Shown in pieces: positions 18,821 through 28,909 of a stretch of DNA of 64,000 bases. The notes beneath the pieces are model-generated. The model saw only the letters and a list, made by a program, of their open reading frames with translations. It was not told the origin of the DNA and searched no databases. The position numbers and the translations under genes are program-made. Position 1 is the stretch's first letter; every line of letters starts with the position of its first letter. Source of the stretch: Cohnella terricola (GTDB lineage Bacteria > Bacillota > Bacilli > Paenibacillales > Paenibacillaceae); contig NZ_VNJJ01000021.1 in NCBI RefSeq assembly GCF_007786475.1, forward strand, positions 1 through 64,000. The letters are read 5' to 3'.

Positions 18821-19363
18821 TCACTTCGCAAACGGCATACCCAATTGGGTGAGCAGCTCACGCGCTTCTTCGTCCGATTGTGCAGTCGTTACGATGACGA
18901 TGTCCATCCCGCGAACTTTATCGATCTTGTCGTATTCGATTTCCGGGAAGATCAGTTGTTCTTTCAGGCCGAGCGTGTAGTTGCCGCGACCGTCGAACGA
19001 TTTCGTCGACACGCCGTGGAAGTCGCGCACGCGAGGAAGAGAAATGTTGAACAACTTGTCAAGGAAATGATACATCCGTTCGCCGCGCAGTGTAACTTTG
19101 ACACCGATCGGCAAGTTCTCACGCAAGCGGAAGCCTGCGATCGATTTTTTAGCGCGAGTGACGACCGGTTTTTGACCGGCAATCTTCTGCATGTCTTCAA
19201 CCGCAAAATCGATGATTTTAGAGTTGGAGACCGCTTCGCCGACACCCATGTTGATGACGACTTTCTCGATCTTAGGCACTTGCATGACGGATTTGTAGCT
19301 AAACTTCTGCATCAGAGCAGGAGTGATTTCATTCAGATAACGTTCCTTCATTCTTGCTGCCAT
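18821..19363 (-). CDS. rplE: 50S ribosomal protein L5
   Basis: This central-protuberance protein binds 5S rRNA and contacts the P-site tRNA and S13. Conserved stretches are [38 protein letters not shown] and [20 protein letters not shown]. It is 180 aa long. AGGAGG lies 12 nt from the ATG. Another Met four residues in (MKERYL) is a possible alternative start. Confidence 0.98.
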   Translation of the reverse strand: MAARMKERYLNEITPALMQKFSYKSVMQVPKIEKVVINMGVGEAVSNSKIIDFAVEDMQKIAGQKPVVTRAKKSIAGFRLRENLPIGVKVTLRGERMYHFLDKLFNISLPRVRDFHGVSTKSFDGRGNYTLGLKEQLIFPEIEYDKIDKVRGMDIVIVTTAQSDEEARELLTQLGMPFAK

Positions 19364-19398
19364 GAGTCACAGTGACCTCCTTTCCGTTCTTACTGCGA

Positions 19399-19752
19399 TT
19401 AGTCGATCAATTCTCCGGAACGTTTTGCAACCCGGACTTTTTTGCCGTTGTCGAGCGTCTGGTAACCAATGCGAGTTGGTTTGCCGCTCTTAGGATCGAT
19501 ATGCATGACGTTCGAAACGTGAATTGGCGCTTCGCGTTCAATGATACCGCCTTGTTGGTTTTGTGGATTCGGGCGAGTATGGCGTTTTACCATATTGACG
19601 CCTTCGACAAGAACGCGATTTTCGCGCGGGTAAGCTGCGATGATGCGGCCTTTCTTGCCTTTGTCTTTGCCGGAGATGACGATGATATTATCGTCTTTCT
19701 TCACGTGCAGTTTATTGTTGTGCGATTCAAGCACTTTTTTCAGACGGGGCAT
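19399..19752 (-). CDS. rplX: 50S ribosomal protein L24
   Basis: This is an assembly-initiating large-subunit protein with an N-terminal KOW motif ([18 protein letters not shown]) followed by [18 protein letters not shown] and a C-terminal [20 protein letters not shown]. The 117-aa length is slightly above the Bacillus protein owing to a few N-terminal residues. It is placed between rplN and rplE as expected. Confidence 0.99.
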   Translation of the reverse strand: MPRLKKVLESHNNKLHVKKDDNIIVISGKDKGKKGRIIAAYPRENRVLVEGVNMVKRHTRPNPQNQQGGIIEREAPIHVSNVMHIDPKSGKPTRIGYQTLDNGKKVRVAKRSGELID

Positions 19753-19797
19753 GGGTACACCTCCTTGAGTGTTTCTCCATCGGTGCGTTCCGGAGTC

Positions 19798-20166
19798 TTA
19801 CAGAACTTCCGGTGCCAGGGAAATGATTTTCATGAAGTCACGTTCGCGAAGCTCACGGGCAACTGGTCCGAAAATACGGGTGCCGCGCGGGCTCTTGTCT
19901 TCTTTAACGATTACTGCAGCGTTCTCGTCGAACGCGATATAGGATCCGTCTTTACGGCGTACCGAACGTTTCGTACGAACGATAACACACTTGACTACGT
20001 CGCCTTTTTTGACAACGCCACCTGGTGTTGCTTGTTTAACGGAGCATACGATCATATCACCGATATGTCCTACGCGGCGTCCCGTACCACCAAGCACACG
20101 GATGCACATCAATTCTTTCGCGCCGGAGTTGTCGGCAACATGCAGACGCGTAAACGGTTGAATCAT
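19798..20166 (-). CDS. rplN: 50S ribosomal protein L14
   Basis: This interface protein forms bridge B8 and is the binding partner of the silencing factor RsfS in other bacteria. It has [20 protein letters not shown] at the start, [22 protein letters not shown]-type central sequence and [16 protein letters not shown]. The 122-aa length is standard. Confidence 0.99.
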   Translation of the reverse strand: MIQPFTRLHVADNSGAKELMCIRVLGGTGRRVGHIGDMIVCSVKQATPGGVVKKGDVVKCVIVRTKRSVRRKDGSYIAFDENAAVIVKEDKSPRGTRIFGPVARELRERDFMKIISLAPEVL

Positions 20167-20200
20167 CGCAAGGTCCTCCTTTCAGTAACGGGTGAGTCGC

Positions 20201-20464
20201 TTAGGCCAATACGGCTTTCTCGACGATTTCGACCAGGCGCCATGTTTTGTCTTTCGACAGTGGGCGGGTCTCCATGATTTTCACAGTGTCGCCGATTTGC
20301 GCGTCGTTGTTTTCATCATGTGCTTTGAATTTCTTCGTGTATTTAATCCGCTTGTGGTACAGGCTGTGTTTCTTGTACGTTTCAACGGCTACCACAATCG
20401 TTTTGTCCATTTTATCGCTGACGACTTTACCAATCTGTACTTTACGATTGTTGCGTTCGCTCAT
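20201..20464 (-). CDS. rpsQ: 30S ribosomal protein S17
   Basis: This OB-fold protein binds the 5' domain of 16S rRNA. Conserved segments are [16 protein letters not shown] and [26 protein letters not shown] abuts the first in-frame ATG, so the ATG two codons later, with 6-nt spacing, is the likely start. This yields the usual 87 aa. Confidence 0.98.
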   Translation of the reverse strand: MSERNNRKVQIGKVVSDKMDKTIVVAVETYKKHSLYHKRIKYTKKFKAHDENNDAQIGDTVKIMETRPLSKDKTWRLVEIVEKAVLA

Positions 20465-20487
20465 GGTCATCCTCCTTTTCCCGGGTA

Positions 20488-20685
20488 TTAGCCGATGCCG
20501 AGTTCACGCTCGCGCAAAATGGTTTTAGCCCGAGCAATTTCTTTCCGCAGATCGCCAAGGCGATGCGGGTTGTCCATTTGGCCGGTAGCCAGTTGGAAGC
20601 GGAGGTTGAACAGTTCATCCTTGAAGCCGGCGATCTTCTGTTCGAGTTCCGCCGATGTCAGGTTGCGAAATTCACTGGCCTTCAT
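20488..20685 (-). CDS. rpmC: 50S ribosomal protein L29
   Basis: This 65-aa helical hairpin protein beside the tunnel exit begins [20 protein letters not shown] and contains [19 protein letters not shown]. The start lies inside the end of rplP (14-nt overlap), with GGTGG as ribosome site, indicating translational coupling. A longer frame of 73 aa exists but has no independent support. Confidence 0.98.
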   Translation of the reverse strand: MKASEFRNLTSAELEQKIAGFKDELFNLRFQLATGQMDNPHRLGDLRKEIARAKTILRERELGIG

Positions 20686-21109
20686 TTGCTTCACCACCCA
20701 GTTCTTCACGTTTCACAAACTTCGTCTTGATCGGCAGCTTGTGCGCGGCAAGACGCATTGCTTCGCGTGCGATCTCCTCGGATACCCCTGCGAGTTCGAA
20801 CAGTACTTTGCCCGGTTTCACAACGGCAACCCAAGCTTCTACGTTACCTTTACCGCTACCCATCCGAACCTCGAGAGGCTTTTGGGTAATCGGTTTCGAA
20901 GGGAAGATTTTGATCCAGACTTTACCGCCCCGTTTAATATAACGGGTCATCGCGATACGGGCAGCTTCGATCTGACGGTTCGTCACCCAGGAAGCTTCCT
21001 GCGCTTGCAGGCCGAATTCGCCGAAGTGCACTTCAGTGCCGCCTTTTGCGCGACCTTTCATTTTACCGCGGTGTACTTTGCGGTGTTTAACGCGTTTAGG
21101 GACCAACAT
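20672..21109 (-). CDS. rplP: 50S ribosomal protein L16
   Basis: This protein helps position A-site and P-site tRNA at the peptidyl-transferase centre. It begins [19 protein letters not shown], has [20 protein letters not shown] and [20 protein letters not shown], and is 145 aa long. It sits 2 nt downstream of rpsC and overlaps the start of rpmC. Confidence 0.99.
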   Translation of the reverse strand: MLVPKRVKHRKVHRGKMKGRAKGGTEVHFGEFGLQAQEASWVTNRQIEAARIAMTRYIKRGGKVWIKIFPSKPITQKPLEVRMGSGKGNVEAWVAVVKPGKVLFELAGVSEEIAREAMRLAAHKLPIKTKFVKREELGGEANEGQ

Positions 21110-21111
21110 GA

Positions 21112-21774
21112 TCAGTTGCCTCCTTCCTCAGCAGCTCTTTTCTTCGTCGGAAGGATTTCGCCGCGGTAGATCCATACTTTTACGCCGATACGGCCGTAAG
21201 TCGTATGTGCTTCCGCTGTTCCATAGTCGATGTCAGCGCGAAGCGTATGCAGAGGCACCGTTCCTTCGCTGTATCCTTCTTGACGAGCAATCTCCGCTCC
21301 GCCCAGACGACCGCTAACGGAAGTTTTGATTCCTTTTGCGCCAGCGCGTTGCGTACGTTGAATCGCTTGTTTCATCGCGCGGCGGAAAGAAACACGACGT
21401 TCCAGTTGTTGCGCGATGCTCTCGGCAACGAGGATAGCGTCCAATTCCGGGTTTTTGATCTCGGAGATGTTGATGTGTACTTTCTTGCCGTTCGTAAGTT
21501 TGGTCAGTTGGCCGCGAAGCACTTCAACTTCAGCGCCGCCTTTACCAATTACGATACCTGGTTTAGCCGTATGAATCGTAACGTTGACGCGGTTGGCCGC
21601 ACGTTCGATTTCGACTTTGGAAACCGCAGCTTCTTTCAACTTCTTCTTAAGGAATTCGCGGATTTTGACATCTTCGATCAGAAGGGAGCCGAAATCTTTG
21701 TCAGCATACCATTTGGATTCCCAATCACGGATAATGCCGATGCGAAGACCGACGGGATTTACTTTTTGACCCAC
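21112..21774 (-). CDS. rpsC: 30S ribosomal protein S3
   Basis: This lines the mRNA entry channel and contributes helicase activity with S4/S5. The N-terminal KH domain has [18 protein letters not shown]; the C-terminal domain has [13 protein letters not shown] and the [20 protein letters not shown] ending. The 220-aa length is normal for Firmicutes. Located between rplV and rplP. Confidence 0.99.
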   Translation of the reverse strand: MGQKVNPVGLRIGIIRDWESKWYADKDFGSLLIEDVKIREFLKKKLKEAAVSKVEIERAANRVNVTIHTAKPGIVIGKGGAEVEVLRGQLTKLTNGKKVHINISEIKNPELDAILVAESIAQQLERRVSFRRAMKQAIQRTQRAGAKGIKTSVSGRLGGAEIARQEGYSEGTVPLHTLRADIDYGTAEAHTTYGRIGVKVWIYRGEILPTKKRAAEEGGN

Positions 21775-21787
21775 ACGTTGTCCCTCC

Positions 21788-22126
21788 TTATTTCTCAGAT
21801 ACGACCAGCGTAATGTGGCTGGAGCGTTTGAAAATACTGAATGCGCGACCTTGGGAACGAGGTTGGAACCGTTTCATGGTAGGACCTTCGTTAACGAAGG
21901 CTTCGGAAACGACCAATTTGTTCACGTCGAGCTGGTAGTTGTGTTCAGCGTTCGCAATTGCGGAGTTCAGCAGCTTCTCCAGAACCGGAGATGCCGAACG
22001 CGGCGTGTGACGCAGAATCGCAATTGCATCGCCGACTTTCTTGCCGCGGATCAGGTCTACGACCAGGCGGACTTTACGAGCCGGAATGCGAATGTTATTC
22101 ACAACAGCTTTCGCTTGCTGAGACAT
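21788..22126 (-). CDS. rplV: 50S ribosomal protein L22
   Basis: Its beta-hairpin reaches into the exit tunnel and forms the constriction with L4. The motifs [19 protein letters not shown] and [20 protein letters not shown] are intact, with no insertion or deletion in the hairpin that would suggest macrolide resistance. It is 112 aa long with GGAGG upstream. Confidence 0.99.
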   Translation of the reverse strand: MSQQAKAVVNNIRIPARKVRLVVDLIRGKKVGDAIAILRHTPRSASPVLEKLLNSAIANAEHNYQLDVNKLVVSEAFVNEGPTMKRFQPRSQGRAFSIFKRSSHITLVVSEK

Positions 22127-22211
22127 CGGTGTACCTCCTCCCTTACGTACGTCTCGTGACGATTAAGCCGACGCGGGAGCGCCTTGATCAACCGCACTTC
22201 GTAGGGTTATA

Positions 22212-22493
22212 TTAGCGCTTGCCCGTTTTCTTATCGTCGTCTGTGTGACCTTTGAACGTGCGCGTCGGCGCAAATTCGCCGAGCTTGTGACCGACCATGT
22301 CCTCAGACACGTATACCGGCACGTGCTTGCGTCCGTCGTATACCGCGAACGTTTGACCCACGAATTGCGGGAAAATCGTCGAGCGACGCGACCAAGTCTT
22401 GATCACGACTTTTTTATTCGAACCGGACAGCTCTTCTACTTTCTTAAGCAGATAACCGTCCACGAAAGGTCCTTTTTTCAAACTGCGACCCAT
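22212..22493 (-). CDS. rpsS: 30S ribosomal protein S19
   Basis: This is a head protein near the A-site finger. It begins [20 protein letters not shown] and contains [20 protein letters not shown] and [16 protein letters not shown]. The 93-aa length is standard. An 85-nt gap to rplV contains no gene. Confidence 0.99.
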   Translation of the reverse strand: MGRSLKKGPFVDGYLLKKVEELSGSNKKVVIKTWSRRSTIFPQFVGQTFAVYDGRKHVPVYVSEDMVGHKLGEFAPTRTFKGHTDDDKKTGKR

Positions 22494-22554
22494 GGAATGC
22501 TCCTCCCTTCAACGCAACTTGAGAGTTTGCGTTCATGCCGCAATGCAAGCAAGA

Positions 22555-23385
22555 TTACTTGCTGCGGCGACGAACGATATATTTGCTCGAAGCTTTTTTC
22601 TTCTTGCGTGTTTTGTAACCCAGAGTCGGTTTGCCCCATGGAGAAAGCGGGGATTTGCGACCGATAGGCGCGCGTCCTTCGCCACCGCCGTGCGGGTGAT
22701 CGTTCGGGTTCATGACGACACCACGGACAACCGGGCGATTGCCTAACCAACGTTTACGTCCAGCCTTACCGATGTTGATCAGCTCGTGGTCTTGGTTACC
22801 GACCGTACCGATCGTTGCGCGGCAAGTTTTGAGAATACGGCGAATTTCGCCGGAAGTCAAACGGATCGTAACATACGTTTCTTCTTTACCGAGCAATTGC
22901 GCGCTCGTGCCTGCTGCACGAACCAATTGGCCGCCTTTGCCAGGCTTCAACTCGATGTTGTGGATAACTGTACCAACTGGAATGTTTTCCAGCGGAAGCG
23001 CGTTACCAACTTTAATGTCGGCTGCAGGGCCGGACAAGATCACGTCGTTGACTTTAAGTCCTTTAGGCGCGATGATGTAGGCTTTCTCGCCGTCTACGTA
23101 GTGAATCAGGGCGATATAAGACGTACGGTTCGGATCGTATTCGATCGTAGCCACGCGTCCGGGAATGCCGTCCTTCGTGCGCTTGAAATCGATAATCCGA
23201 TATTTACGCTTATGTCCGCCGCCGTGGTGACGAACGGTAATTTTACCTTGGTTATTGCGTCCGGCGCGTTTGGAGAGCGGCGCGAGCAAGGATTTCTCCG
23301 GCTCGTTTGTCGTAATCTCTTCGAACGTAGCGATCGTCATTTGACGACGGCTTGCCGTTGTCGGTCTAAACTTTTGAACTGGCAA
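22555..23385 (-). CDS. rplB: 50S ribosomal protein L2
   Basis: This core protein near the peptidyl-transferase centre forms bridge B7b. Conserved RNA-binding region includes [20 protein letters not shown] and the C-terminal [20 protein letters not shown] containing the functionally essential His. The 276-aa length is normal. It is followed by rpsS with a 61-nt gap. Confidence 0.99.
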   Translation of the reverse strand: MPVQKFRPTTASRRQMTIATFEEITTNEPEKSLLAPLSKRAGRNNQGKITVRHHGGGHKRKYRIIDFKRTKDGIPGRVATIEYDPNRTSYIALIHYVDGEKAYIIAPKGLKVNDVILSGPAADIKVGNALPLENIPVGTVIHNIELKPGKGGQLVRAAGTSAQLLGKEETYVTIRLTSGEIRRILKTCRATIGTVGNQDHELINIGKAGRKRWLGNRPVVRGVVMNPNDHPHGGGEGRAPIGRKSPLSPWGKPTLGYKTRKKKKASSKYIVRRRSK

Positions 23386-23414
23386 TGGGTTTCCCTCCTT
23401 ACTTTAGAGAATGA

Positions 23415-23708
23415 TTATACGGAAGCTTCAAAGAATTCCAGCGGTTTGCTGTCTTCGGAAAGCGTCACAATCGCTTTTTTCCATTCGGACGTATATCCGC
23501 TGTGTCTGCCGTAGCGCTTCGGCTTAGCAGGCATTCTGAGCGTATTGACGCCGACAACCTTCACTTTGAAGATTTGTTCGACGGCTTGTTTGATTTCGGT
23601 TTTGTTGGCTTTCAAATCAACTTCGAATACGTATTTGCGCTGTTCGATGAACTCGCTCGTACGTTCGGTAATGACCGGCCGTTTGATCAAATCGCGGGGG
23701 TTCTTCAT
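23415..23708 (-). CDS. rplW: 50S ribosomal protein L23
   Basis: This tunnel-exit protein is the main docking site for trigger factor and SRP. It has [39 protein letters not shown] and [20 protein letters not shown]. It is 97 aa long. Its ATG overlaps the rplD stop codon (TAATG), so translation is likely coupled. Confidence 0.99.
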   Translation of the reverse strand: MKNPRDLIKRPVITERTSEFIEQRKYVFEVDLKANKTEIKQAVEQIFKVKVVGVNTLRMPAKPKRYGRHSGYTSEWKKAIVTLSEDSKPLEFFEASV

Positions 23709-24331
23709 TACGCGAACACCTCCTCAACTTTGGCGACAGCGTCCTTCGTGATGATCAGTTGATCATGCTTCATCACGTCAAGCACGTTGATTCCTTCGGC
23801 AGAAACGAACTTCACGCCGGGAATGTTACGCGCGGACAAGGCCACGTTCTGCTCAAAGTCCGCGGTTACGATAAGCGCTTTGCGGGATACTTTGAGGTTA
23901 TTCAAGATTTTTGCAAATTCCTTCGTTTTCGGTTGGGCCAGGCTCAGCTGATCCAGAACGATAAGTTGGTTTTCCACAACTTTGCTGGACAAAGCCGATT
24001 TAATAGCCAAACGACGAACTTTACGAGGCAATTTGAAGCCATAGCTGCGCGGAGTCGGTCCGAAGACGATACCGCCGCCTTTCCATTGTGGCGAACGAAT
24101 ACTACCTTGGCGAGCACGGCCAGTTCCTTTTTGTTTCCATGGCTTGCGTCCGCCGCCGCGCACTTCCGAACGACCTTTCGTGTCGTGCGTGCCGGAACGA
24201 GCAGCAGCTTGTTGAAGCAATACGGCGCTGTGCAGAACGTGAACGTTCGGCTCGAGACCGAATACTCCTTCCGCCAGATCCAATTGTCCGACTTCTTTGC
24301 CGTCTACGTTAAATACGGATACTTTCGGCAT
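23708..24331 (-). CDS. rplD: 50S ribosomal protein L4
   Basis: The extended loop lines the exit tunnel; in E. coli L4 also autoregulates the S10 operon, which is not assumed here. It contains [20 protein letters not shown] and [20 protein letters not shown], both part of the tunnel loop and unaltered. The 207-aa length is normal. Confidence 0.99.
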   Translation of the reverse strand: MPKVSVFNVDGKEVGQLDLAEGVFGLEPNVHVLHSAVLLQQAAARSGTHDTKGRSEVRGGGRKPWKQKGTGRARQGSIRSPQWKGGGIVFGPTPRSYGFKLPRKVRRLAIKSALSSKVVENQLIVLDQLSLAQPKTKEFAKILNNLKVSRKALIVTADFEQNVALSARNIPGVKFVSAEGINVLDVMKHDQLIITKDAVAKVEEVFA

Positions 24332-24362
24332 GAGTGGTCCTCCTTTCCTCTTACGTTACGAA

Positions 24363-24989
24363 TTATTTCTTCACCGCTGTGCGGATTTCGAGATAGCCTT
24401 TGCGAGCGCCCGGTACGGAGCCCTTAATCAGCAGCACGTTGCGTTCCAAGTCGACTTTGACGACTTCCAGGTTTTGAACCGTGATCGTCTCGCCGCCCAT
24501 GCGACCGTGCATTTTTTTACCCTTTGGTACGCGGTTTGCGTCGCGAATCGTCGCGAGCGAGCCGTTACCGCGGTGGAATTTCGAACCGTGCGTCATTTTA
24601 CCGCGAGCAAAGCCCCAGCGTTTAATCGCACCTGCGGTTCCTTTACCTTTGGAAATCCCCGTCACGTCAACAATATCGCCTTCGGAGAATTGGTCAACTT
24701 TAAGTTCTTGACCAACTTCAACTTCTGCTGGCGTAAGTCCGCTAACTTCACGGATGAAGCGCTTGGGTGCCGTGCCCGCTTTTTTAGCGTGACCGATGGC
24801 TGGTTTGGTAGCTAGCTTTTCGCGTTTGTCCGCGAAGCCGAGCTGAACTGCTTCGTATCCGTCGTTATCCACAGTTTTCTTTTGCAAAACGATGTTCGGA
24901 GTCGCTTCGACTACAGTAACAGGCACTACACTTCCGTCAGCTGCGAAGATTTGCGTCATTCCGAGTTTACGTCCCAAGATTCCTGACAT
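24363..24989 (-). CDS. rplC: 50S ribosomal protein L3
   Basis: This is an early-assembly protein whose extension approaches the peptidyl-transferase centre. It begins [20 protein letters not shown] and has [20 protein letters not shown] and [19 protein letters not shown]. The 208-aa length is normal. It is the second gene of the S10 operon. Confidence 0.99.
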   Translation of the reverse strand: MSGILGRKLGMTQIFAADGSVVPVTVVEATPNIVLQKKTVDNDGYEAVQLGFADKREKLATKPAIGHAKKAGTAPKRFIREVSGLTPAEVEVGQELKVDQFSEGDIVDVTGISKGKGTAGAIKRWGFARGKMTHGSKFHRGNGSLATIRDANRVPKGKKMHGRMGGETITVQNLEVVKVDLERNVLLIKGSVPGARKGYLEIRTAVKK

Positions 24990-25030
24990 GTTGACACCTC
25001 TTTTCTTGATCGATCTAATTTAAAGCACTA

Positions 25031-25459
<429 letters not shown>

Positions 25460-25489
25460 TCATCGCACAGTCACAGACCAACATTCACT

Positions 25490-25518
25490 ATTATAGCGAT
25501 CTGCCTACACGATTGCAA
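25490..25518 (-). promoter_or_regulatory. sigma-A promoter of the S10-spc-alpha superoperon
   Basis: TTGCAA-N17-TATAAT lies on the minus strand, giving a leader of about 140 nt before rpsJ. The leader contains the CCCGGCCCCTTTGCC segment (complement of about 25423-25437) but I see no clear long hairpin. Unlike in B. subtilis, where the str operon reads into rpsJ, this promoter must drive the unit here because a sporulation cassette lies upstream. Confidence 0.85.
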
Positions 25519-25568
25519 CAAATAATTTTCTGCTTTTTTCATTTTTATTCATGCACCTATCCGCGCAC

Positions 25569-25611
25569 GGCAAAAGTGCCGGCTTCCTTCATTAAATAAG
25601 GAAACCGGCAC
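25569..25611 (-). terminator. intrinsic terminator after spoVAE
   Basis: A 14-bp stem (arms 25576-25589 and 25598-25611, one G-U pair) is followed by TTTT on the minus strand. It separates the spoVA cassette from the S10 promoter. Confidence 0.85.
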
Positions 25612-25627
25612 TATATAATGAAGCTTT

Positions 25628-25978
25628 CTAACCTTTGGGTCTGACTAACAATGCCGCGAAGAACGAGAAGATGATCGCCGCGGATATTCCTGCGCTGGTC
25701 ACTTTGAAGATTCCGGTGATGACTCCGATCCAGCCGTCCTTCTGCAGTTCCTCCAACGCACCGTGTACAAGCGCATTACCGAAGCTCGTGATCGGCACGG
25801 TCGCTCCGGCGCCGGCAAATTTAATCAGCGGCTCGTACAGGCCAACGCCGTCCAGCACCGCTCCGAGCACAACTAGTAGCGACATCGTATGGGCGGGCGT
25901 CAGTTTGATGACGTCGAAACAGATTTGACCGATAATACAGATTGCGCCGCCGATCACGAAGGCCCAGAGATAGATCAT
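25628..25978 (-). CDS. spoVAE: SpoVAE-type protein (SpoVAEb)
   Basis: This small membrane protein of 116 aa has about four hydrophobic segments and motifs IGQICFDVIKLTPAHTMSLL and VPITSFGNALVHGALEELQ, recognised as SpoVAE (SpoVAEb). With SpoVAC and SpoVAD it forms part of the spore inner-membrane channel for dipicolinic acid uptake and release. It overlaps the spoVAD stop by 4 nt and is followed by a terminator. Expression is expected in the forespore. Confidence 0.93.
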   Translation of the reverse strand: MIYLWAFVIGGAICIIGQICFDVIKLTPAHTMSLLVVLGAVLDGVGLYEPLIKFAGAGATVPITSFGNALVHGALEELQKDGWIGVITGIFKVTSAGISAAIIFSFFAALLVRPKG

Positions 25979-26991
25979 AACGTTCCCTCGCTCTCGATGG
26001 ATACCGCATGAGCGATGCAGGGTATCGTTTCACCTTGCTGGAAGGACAAGGGGGACAGCAGCGCTCCCGTTGCGACGACAAGTATTCGCTTCAATTCACC
26101 CTTACGCATGCGGTTCAATAGATGTCCATAGGTGACCACCGCGGAACAGCCGCAGCCGCTTGCGCCAGCCTGAACTTGCTGGTGATCGTAGTTGTAGATC
26201 ATCATGCCGCAGTCGGAAAAAGTCGTCTGATGCATTGGAACCTTGTGCTTGGCGAACAGATCGCATGCTATCTCATATCCGATCTTGGAGAGATCGCCGG
26301 TGACGATCAAATCATAATACCCCGGCTCGATTCTCATGTCGCGCAGATGCGCCTGGATCGTATCAACCGCGGCAGGCGCCATCGCGGCACCCATGTTGAA
26401 GGGGTCGGTAAGCCCCATGTCAATGACCCTTCCGATCGTCGCCGAAGTGACCGCAAACCCATCTCCCTCATGGGACAATACGCAAGCTCCTGCTCCCGTG
26501 ACCGTATATTGCGCGGTCGGTGGTTTTTGCGACCCGTATTCGGTCGGATAACGAAACTGCTTCTCGACGGAGGAGTTATGGCTGCAAGCGGTAGCGAGCG
26601 CGTGCTTGGCCGAACCCGAATTGACGAGATTAGCCGCGATAGCCAGACCTTCCATCGAAGTCGAGCAAGCGCCGAAAATTCCGAGATAAGGAATAGACAG
26701 CGTTCGGGCCGCGAAGCTTGTGCTGATGATTTGGTTCATCAAGTCCCCGCCGATAAAGAACTGCACCTGGCCGGCTGTTACCCCCGCATTCTCCATCGCT
26801 AGTTTGGAGGCCTCCTCCAGCAGCGTCTTCTCCGCTTTCTCCCAGCTATCCTGTCCCAGAGTGGGCTCGCCGTGAATGATATCGAAATCGTTCGCGAGCG
26901 GGCCTTGTCCTTCGAATGGCCCGACGACCGTCGCCGTGCCTTTAATCCTCGGACGATTCTCGAATACCCAGCTTTGGTGGCCTTGCAGCAT
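25975..26991 (-). CDS. spoVAD: stage V sporulation protein AD
   Basis: This thiolase/ketosynthase-fold protein of 338 aa is the SpoVA component reported to bind dipicolinic acid in Bacillus. The family pattern is visible: GHQSWVFENRPRIKGTATVV at the N-terminus, IFGACSTSMEGLAIAANLV around residue 115 and TGDLSKIGYEIACDLF around 230. Its position between spoVAC and spoVAE, with 2-nt and overlapping junctions, gives the conserved C-D-E core of spoVA operons. The A, B and F genes are absent. Confidence 0.96.
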   Translation of the reverse strand: MLQGHQSWVFENRPRIKGTATVVGPFEGQGPLANDFDIIHGEPTLGQDSWEKAEKTLLEEASKLAMENAGVTAGQVQFFIGGDLMNQIISTSFAARTLSIPYLGIFGACSTSMEGLAIAANLVNSGSAKHALATACSHNSSVEKQFRYPTEYGSQKPPTAQYTVTGAGACVLSHEGDGFAVTSATIGRVIDMGLTDPFNMGAAMAPAAVDTIQAHLRDMRIEPGYYDLIVTGDLSKIGYEIACDLFAKHKVPMHQTTFSDCGMMIYNYDHQQVQAGASGCGCSAVVTYGHLLNRMRKGELKRILVVATGALLSPLSFQQGETIPCIAHAVSIESEGTL

Positions 26992-26993
26992 CC

Positions 26994-27479
26994 TTAATGT
27001 CCTCCCGCCCCATTCGGATTAAATATGAAATGCAGAATCCCGACGACAAACGCGGCCACGGTGCCGAATACGATGACGGGACCTGCCAGCGTAAACATTT
27101 TCCCTCCGACGCCGAGCACTATCCCTTCGCTGCGAGATTCGATGGCTTCTGAAGCCATCGAATTGGCGAATCCCGTTACTGGAACGGCAGTACCCGCGCC
27201 AGCCCATTGCGCGATTTTGTCGTAGATGCCTAGGCTGGTTAAAATGACGGATAACAATATCAATACCGCCACCGTTGGGTTAGCCGCCTTCTCTCTATCG
27301 AACCCTCCCCAACGCACGAACATATCCGTTATCGCTTGACCGATCAGGCAGATCGTTCCGCCAACGAGAAAGGCGCGAACGCAGTTTTTCAAAACGGGTC
27401 GTGCCGGTTCCCGCTTATCGGAAAGCTCTTTGTACTCCTGTTGGACGGGAGTGAGTTTCTTTTTTTTGTTGTTCGACAT
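26994..27479 (-). CDS. spoVAC: stage V sporulation protein AC
   Basis: This membrane protein of 161 aa has about four hydrophobic segments and the family motifs FLVGGTICLIGQAITDMF and GAGTAVPVTGFANSMASEA, shared in part with SpoVAE. In B. subtilis SpoVAC acts as a mechanosensitive channel component for dipicolinic acid. The first 20 residues are Lys-rich and cytoplasmic. It heads the C-D-E trio, 12 nt downstream of the DUF421 gene. Confidence 0.95.
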   Translation of the reverse strand: MSNNKKKKLTPVQQEYKELSDKREPARPVLKNCVRAFLVGGTICLIGQAITDMFVRWGGFDREKAANPTVAVLILLSVILTSLGIYDKIAQWAGAGTAVPVTGFANSMASEAIESRSEGIVLGVGGKMFTLAGPVIVFGTVAAFVVGILHFIFNPNGAGGH

Positions 27480-27491
27480 AAATACGCTCCT

Positions 27492-28352
27492 CTACCGCTG
27501 AAGTACGGGTCTAAGATCCTCTATAATCCCCACCATCTGCGCAGCGCATCGTTCGTACATCTCTTTGGCCTTTTTATTCCTAGTCGTCAATCCGAACAAC
27601 ATCAGATCGGCTTCGCATTTTTTCAAAATCGAGAACAGAGACGCTTTTTCTTGTGGGATGGGCACTTTGATCTGGTCGTCATACAAATCCACGTAGAATT
27701 CGCCATACGTATCAACCTGTCCCAAGTAGATGTTCTCTACGGTTACGCCAATCTTCTCCATCTCCTTGTTCAGCCATTCCCGGCTCAGCCCCATCGTCGC
27801 TAATGGCTCGTCCATAACTTTGCCATCCATAACGACCGCCTGAGGTTCCTGTTCCGGCCCGACCTTAATTCCGAGATGCCTGGCGGTGATCGGTTGATTC
27901 TCGCGGGTCAGCAGCACGTTGATATCCCCGCTCGATTCCATAATCGCGAATTCGACATCCGCGACTCGGAACGCCATCTTTTTACGCAACTGCTCCATCA
28001 GTTCGTCGGTCGTCAGCCGTTCCTTCTTCAGATTGTCTTCGAGCACTTTACCGTCTTTTATGAGCACGCGGCCTTTGCTTTCCAGGAAATCGCGCATTTT
28101 CTTACTTTTCAATTGCAGAAACTCTATGCCGAGAGATACAAGAGACCATACCCCCAACGCGATGAGGCCTAAGTACCATTCGGTATTCAGATCCATGGAC
28201 ACGTAAGCAACGAGATTTCCCAGCGTGATTCCGGTAATGTACTCGAACAGGGAAAGCTGTGAAACCTGTCTTTTGCCCAATATTTTCGTAATGGTGAAAA
28301 GCACGACTACGGCCAACAAGGTCCGTATCGCGATTTGAAGTCCGTCCGCCAC
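27492..28352 (-). CDS. DUF421 (YetF-like) membrane protein
   Basis: Three N-terminal membrane segments (TLLAVVVLFTITKILGKRQ onward) are followed by a cytoplasmic DUF421 domain with RVLIKDGKVLEDNLKKERLT and a C-terminal tail of about 100 residues. The start is GTG at 28352, behind AGAGGAGG. The longer frame has no ribosome site. Proteins of this type are frequently encoded with DUF1657 proteins and spoVAC-D-Eb, as in the mobile spoVA2 operon linked to high spore heat resistance in Bacillus. The molecular role is unknown. A CATAATA sigma-G-like -10 lies upstream, but with a poor -35. Confidence 0.88.
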   Translation of the reverse strand: MADGLQIAIRTLLAVVVLFTITKILGKRQVSQLSLFEYITGITLGNLVAYVSMDLNTEWYLGLIALGVWSLVSLGIEFLQLKSKKMRDFLESKGRVLIKDGKVLEDNLKKERLTTDELMEQLRKKMAFRVADVEFAIMESSGDINVLLTRENQPITARHLGIKVGPEQEPQAVVMDGKVMDEPLATMGLSREWLNKEMEKIGVTVENIYLGQVDTYGEFYVDLYDDQIKVPIPQEKASLFSILKKCEADLMLFGLTTRNKKAKEMYERCAAQMVGIIEDLRPVLQR

Positions 28353-28484
28353 GTCTAATCCTCCTCTGTCCAAAGGCTTTAACGTTATCAATTGTTTGTT
28401 AAAAACGCCTGTATTATGAACAGGACGAAGAGTAATCGATTTCCTCTAGAGGATAAAAAATGAAACAATTAGCTGACCCGTCGA

Positions 28485-28515
28485 TGAATAAAAGCGGATC
28501 CCGATATGGATAATA
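28485..28515 (+). promoter_or_regulatory. candidate sigma-G promoter of the DUF1657 gene
   Basis: TGAATA, an 18-nt spacer and GATAATA match the forespore sigma-G consensus (TGAATA, 17-18 nt, CATAMTA) at all but one position. It ends 32 nt before the TTG start codon of the DUF1657 gene. Confidence 0.6.
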
Positions 28516-28547
28516 TACACGTTCATTTCAGATTGGAGGTGATACCC

Positions 28548-28754
28548 TTGACAGTAGCATCCGACGTAAAAACATGCCTCGCTTCGCTGAAAAGCGCACA
28601 AGCAAGTCTTGAAACTTTTGCCTTGTCAACGCAAAATCAGGAGGCAAAAACGTTATTCACGAACGCGGCAGGACAAGCCGAGCAAATCGTGCAGCAAGTC
28701 GAAAGCCGAATTCAGCAGTTGGAAAGCGAAGAACCTCAGTACAAAGGCTTCTGA
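28548..28754 (+). CDS. DUF1657 small protein
   Basis: This 68-aa helical protein matches the DUF1657 pattern: TVASDVKTCLASLKSAQASL, LETFALSTQNQEAKTLF and the ending EEPQYKGF. The start is TTG, chosen because GGAGGTGAT lies 6-7 nt upstream and the family begins at this residue; the upstream ATG is outside the family boundary. Such proteins are encoded next to DUF421 and spoVA genes in spore formers. Here it is divergent from them. Function unknown; a spore role is inferred from the neighbours and promoter. Confidence 0.88.
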   Translation: MTVASDVKTCLASLKSAQASLETFALSTQNQEAKTLFTNAAGQAEQIVQQVESRIQQLESEEPQYKGF

Positions 28755-28789
28755 GGCTCCACGTTCGGTCGCTTAACTCATATTGAAAA

Positions 28790-28820
28790 TTCCGGAGGGC
28801 GCGAGCCCTCCTTTTTATTT
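28790..28820 (+). terminator. intrinsic terminator after the DUF1657 gene
   Basis: GGAGGGC (28794-28800), a GCGA loop and GCCCTCC (28805-28811) are followed by TTTTTATTTT on the plus strand. The DUF1657 gene is therefore a single-gene unit separate from yitT. Confidence 0.88.
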
Positions 28821-28909
28821 TCCTGTTCATCCGCTCAAGAGACTGTTCATCAAGCCAATCTTTCTGCCATATAGATAAGACAGGCCTTGTCTCGGAGGAG
28901 TGGTCCGGC

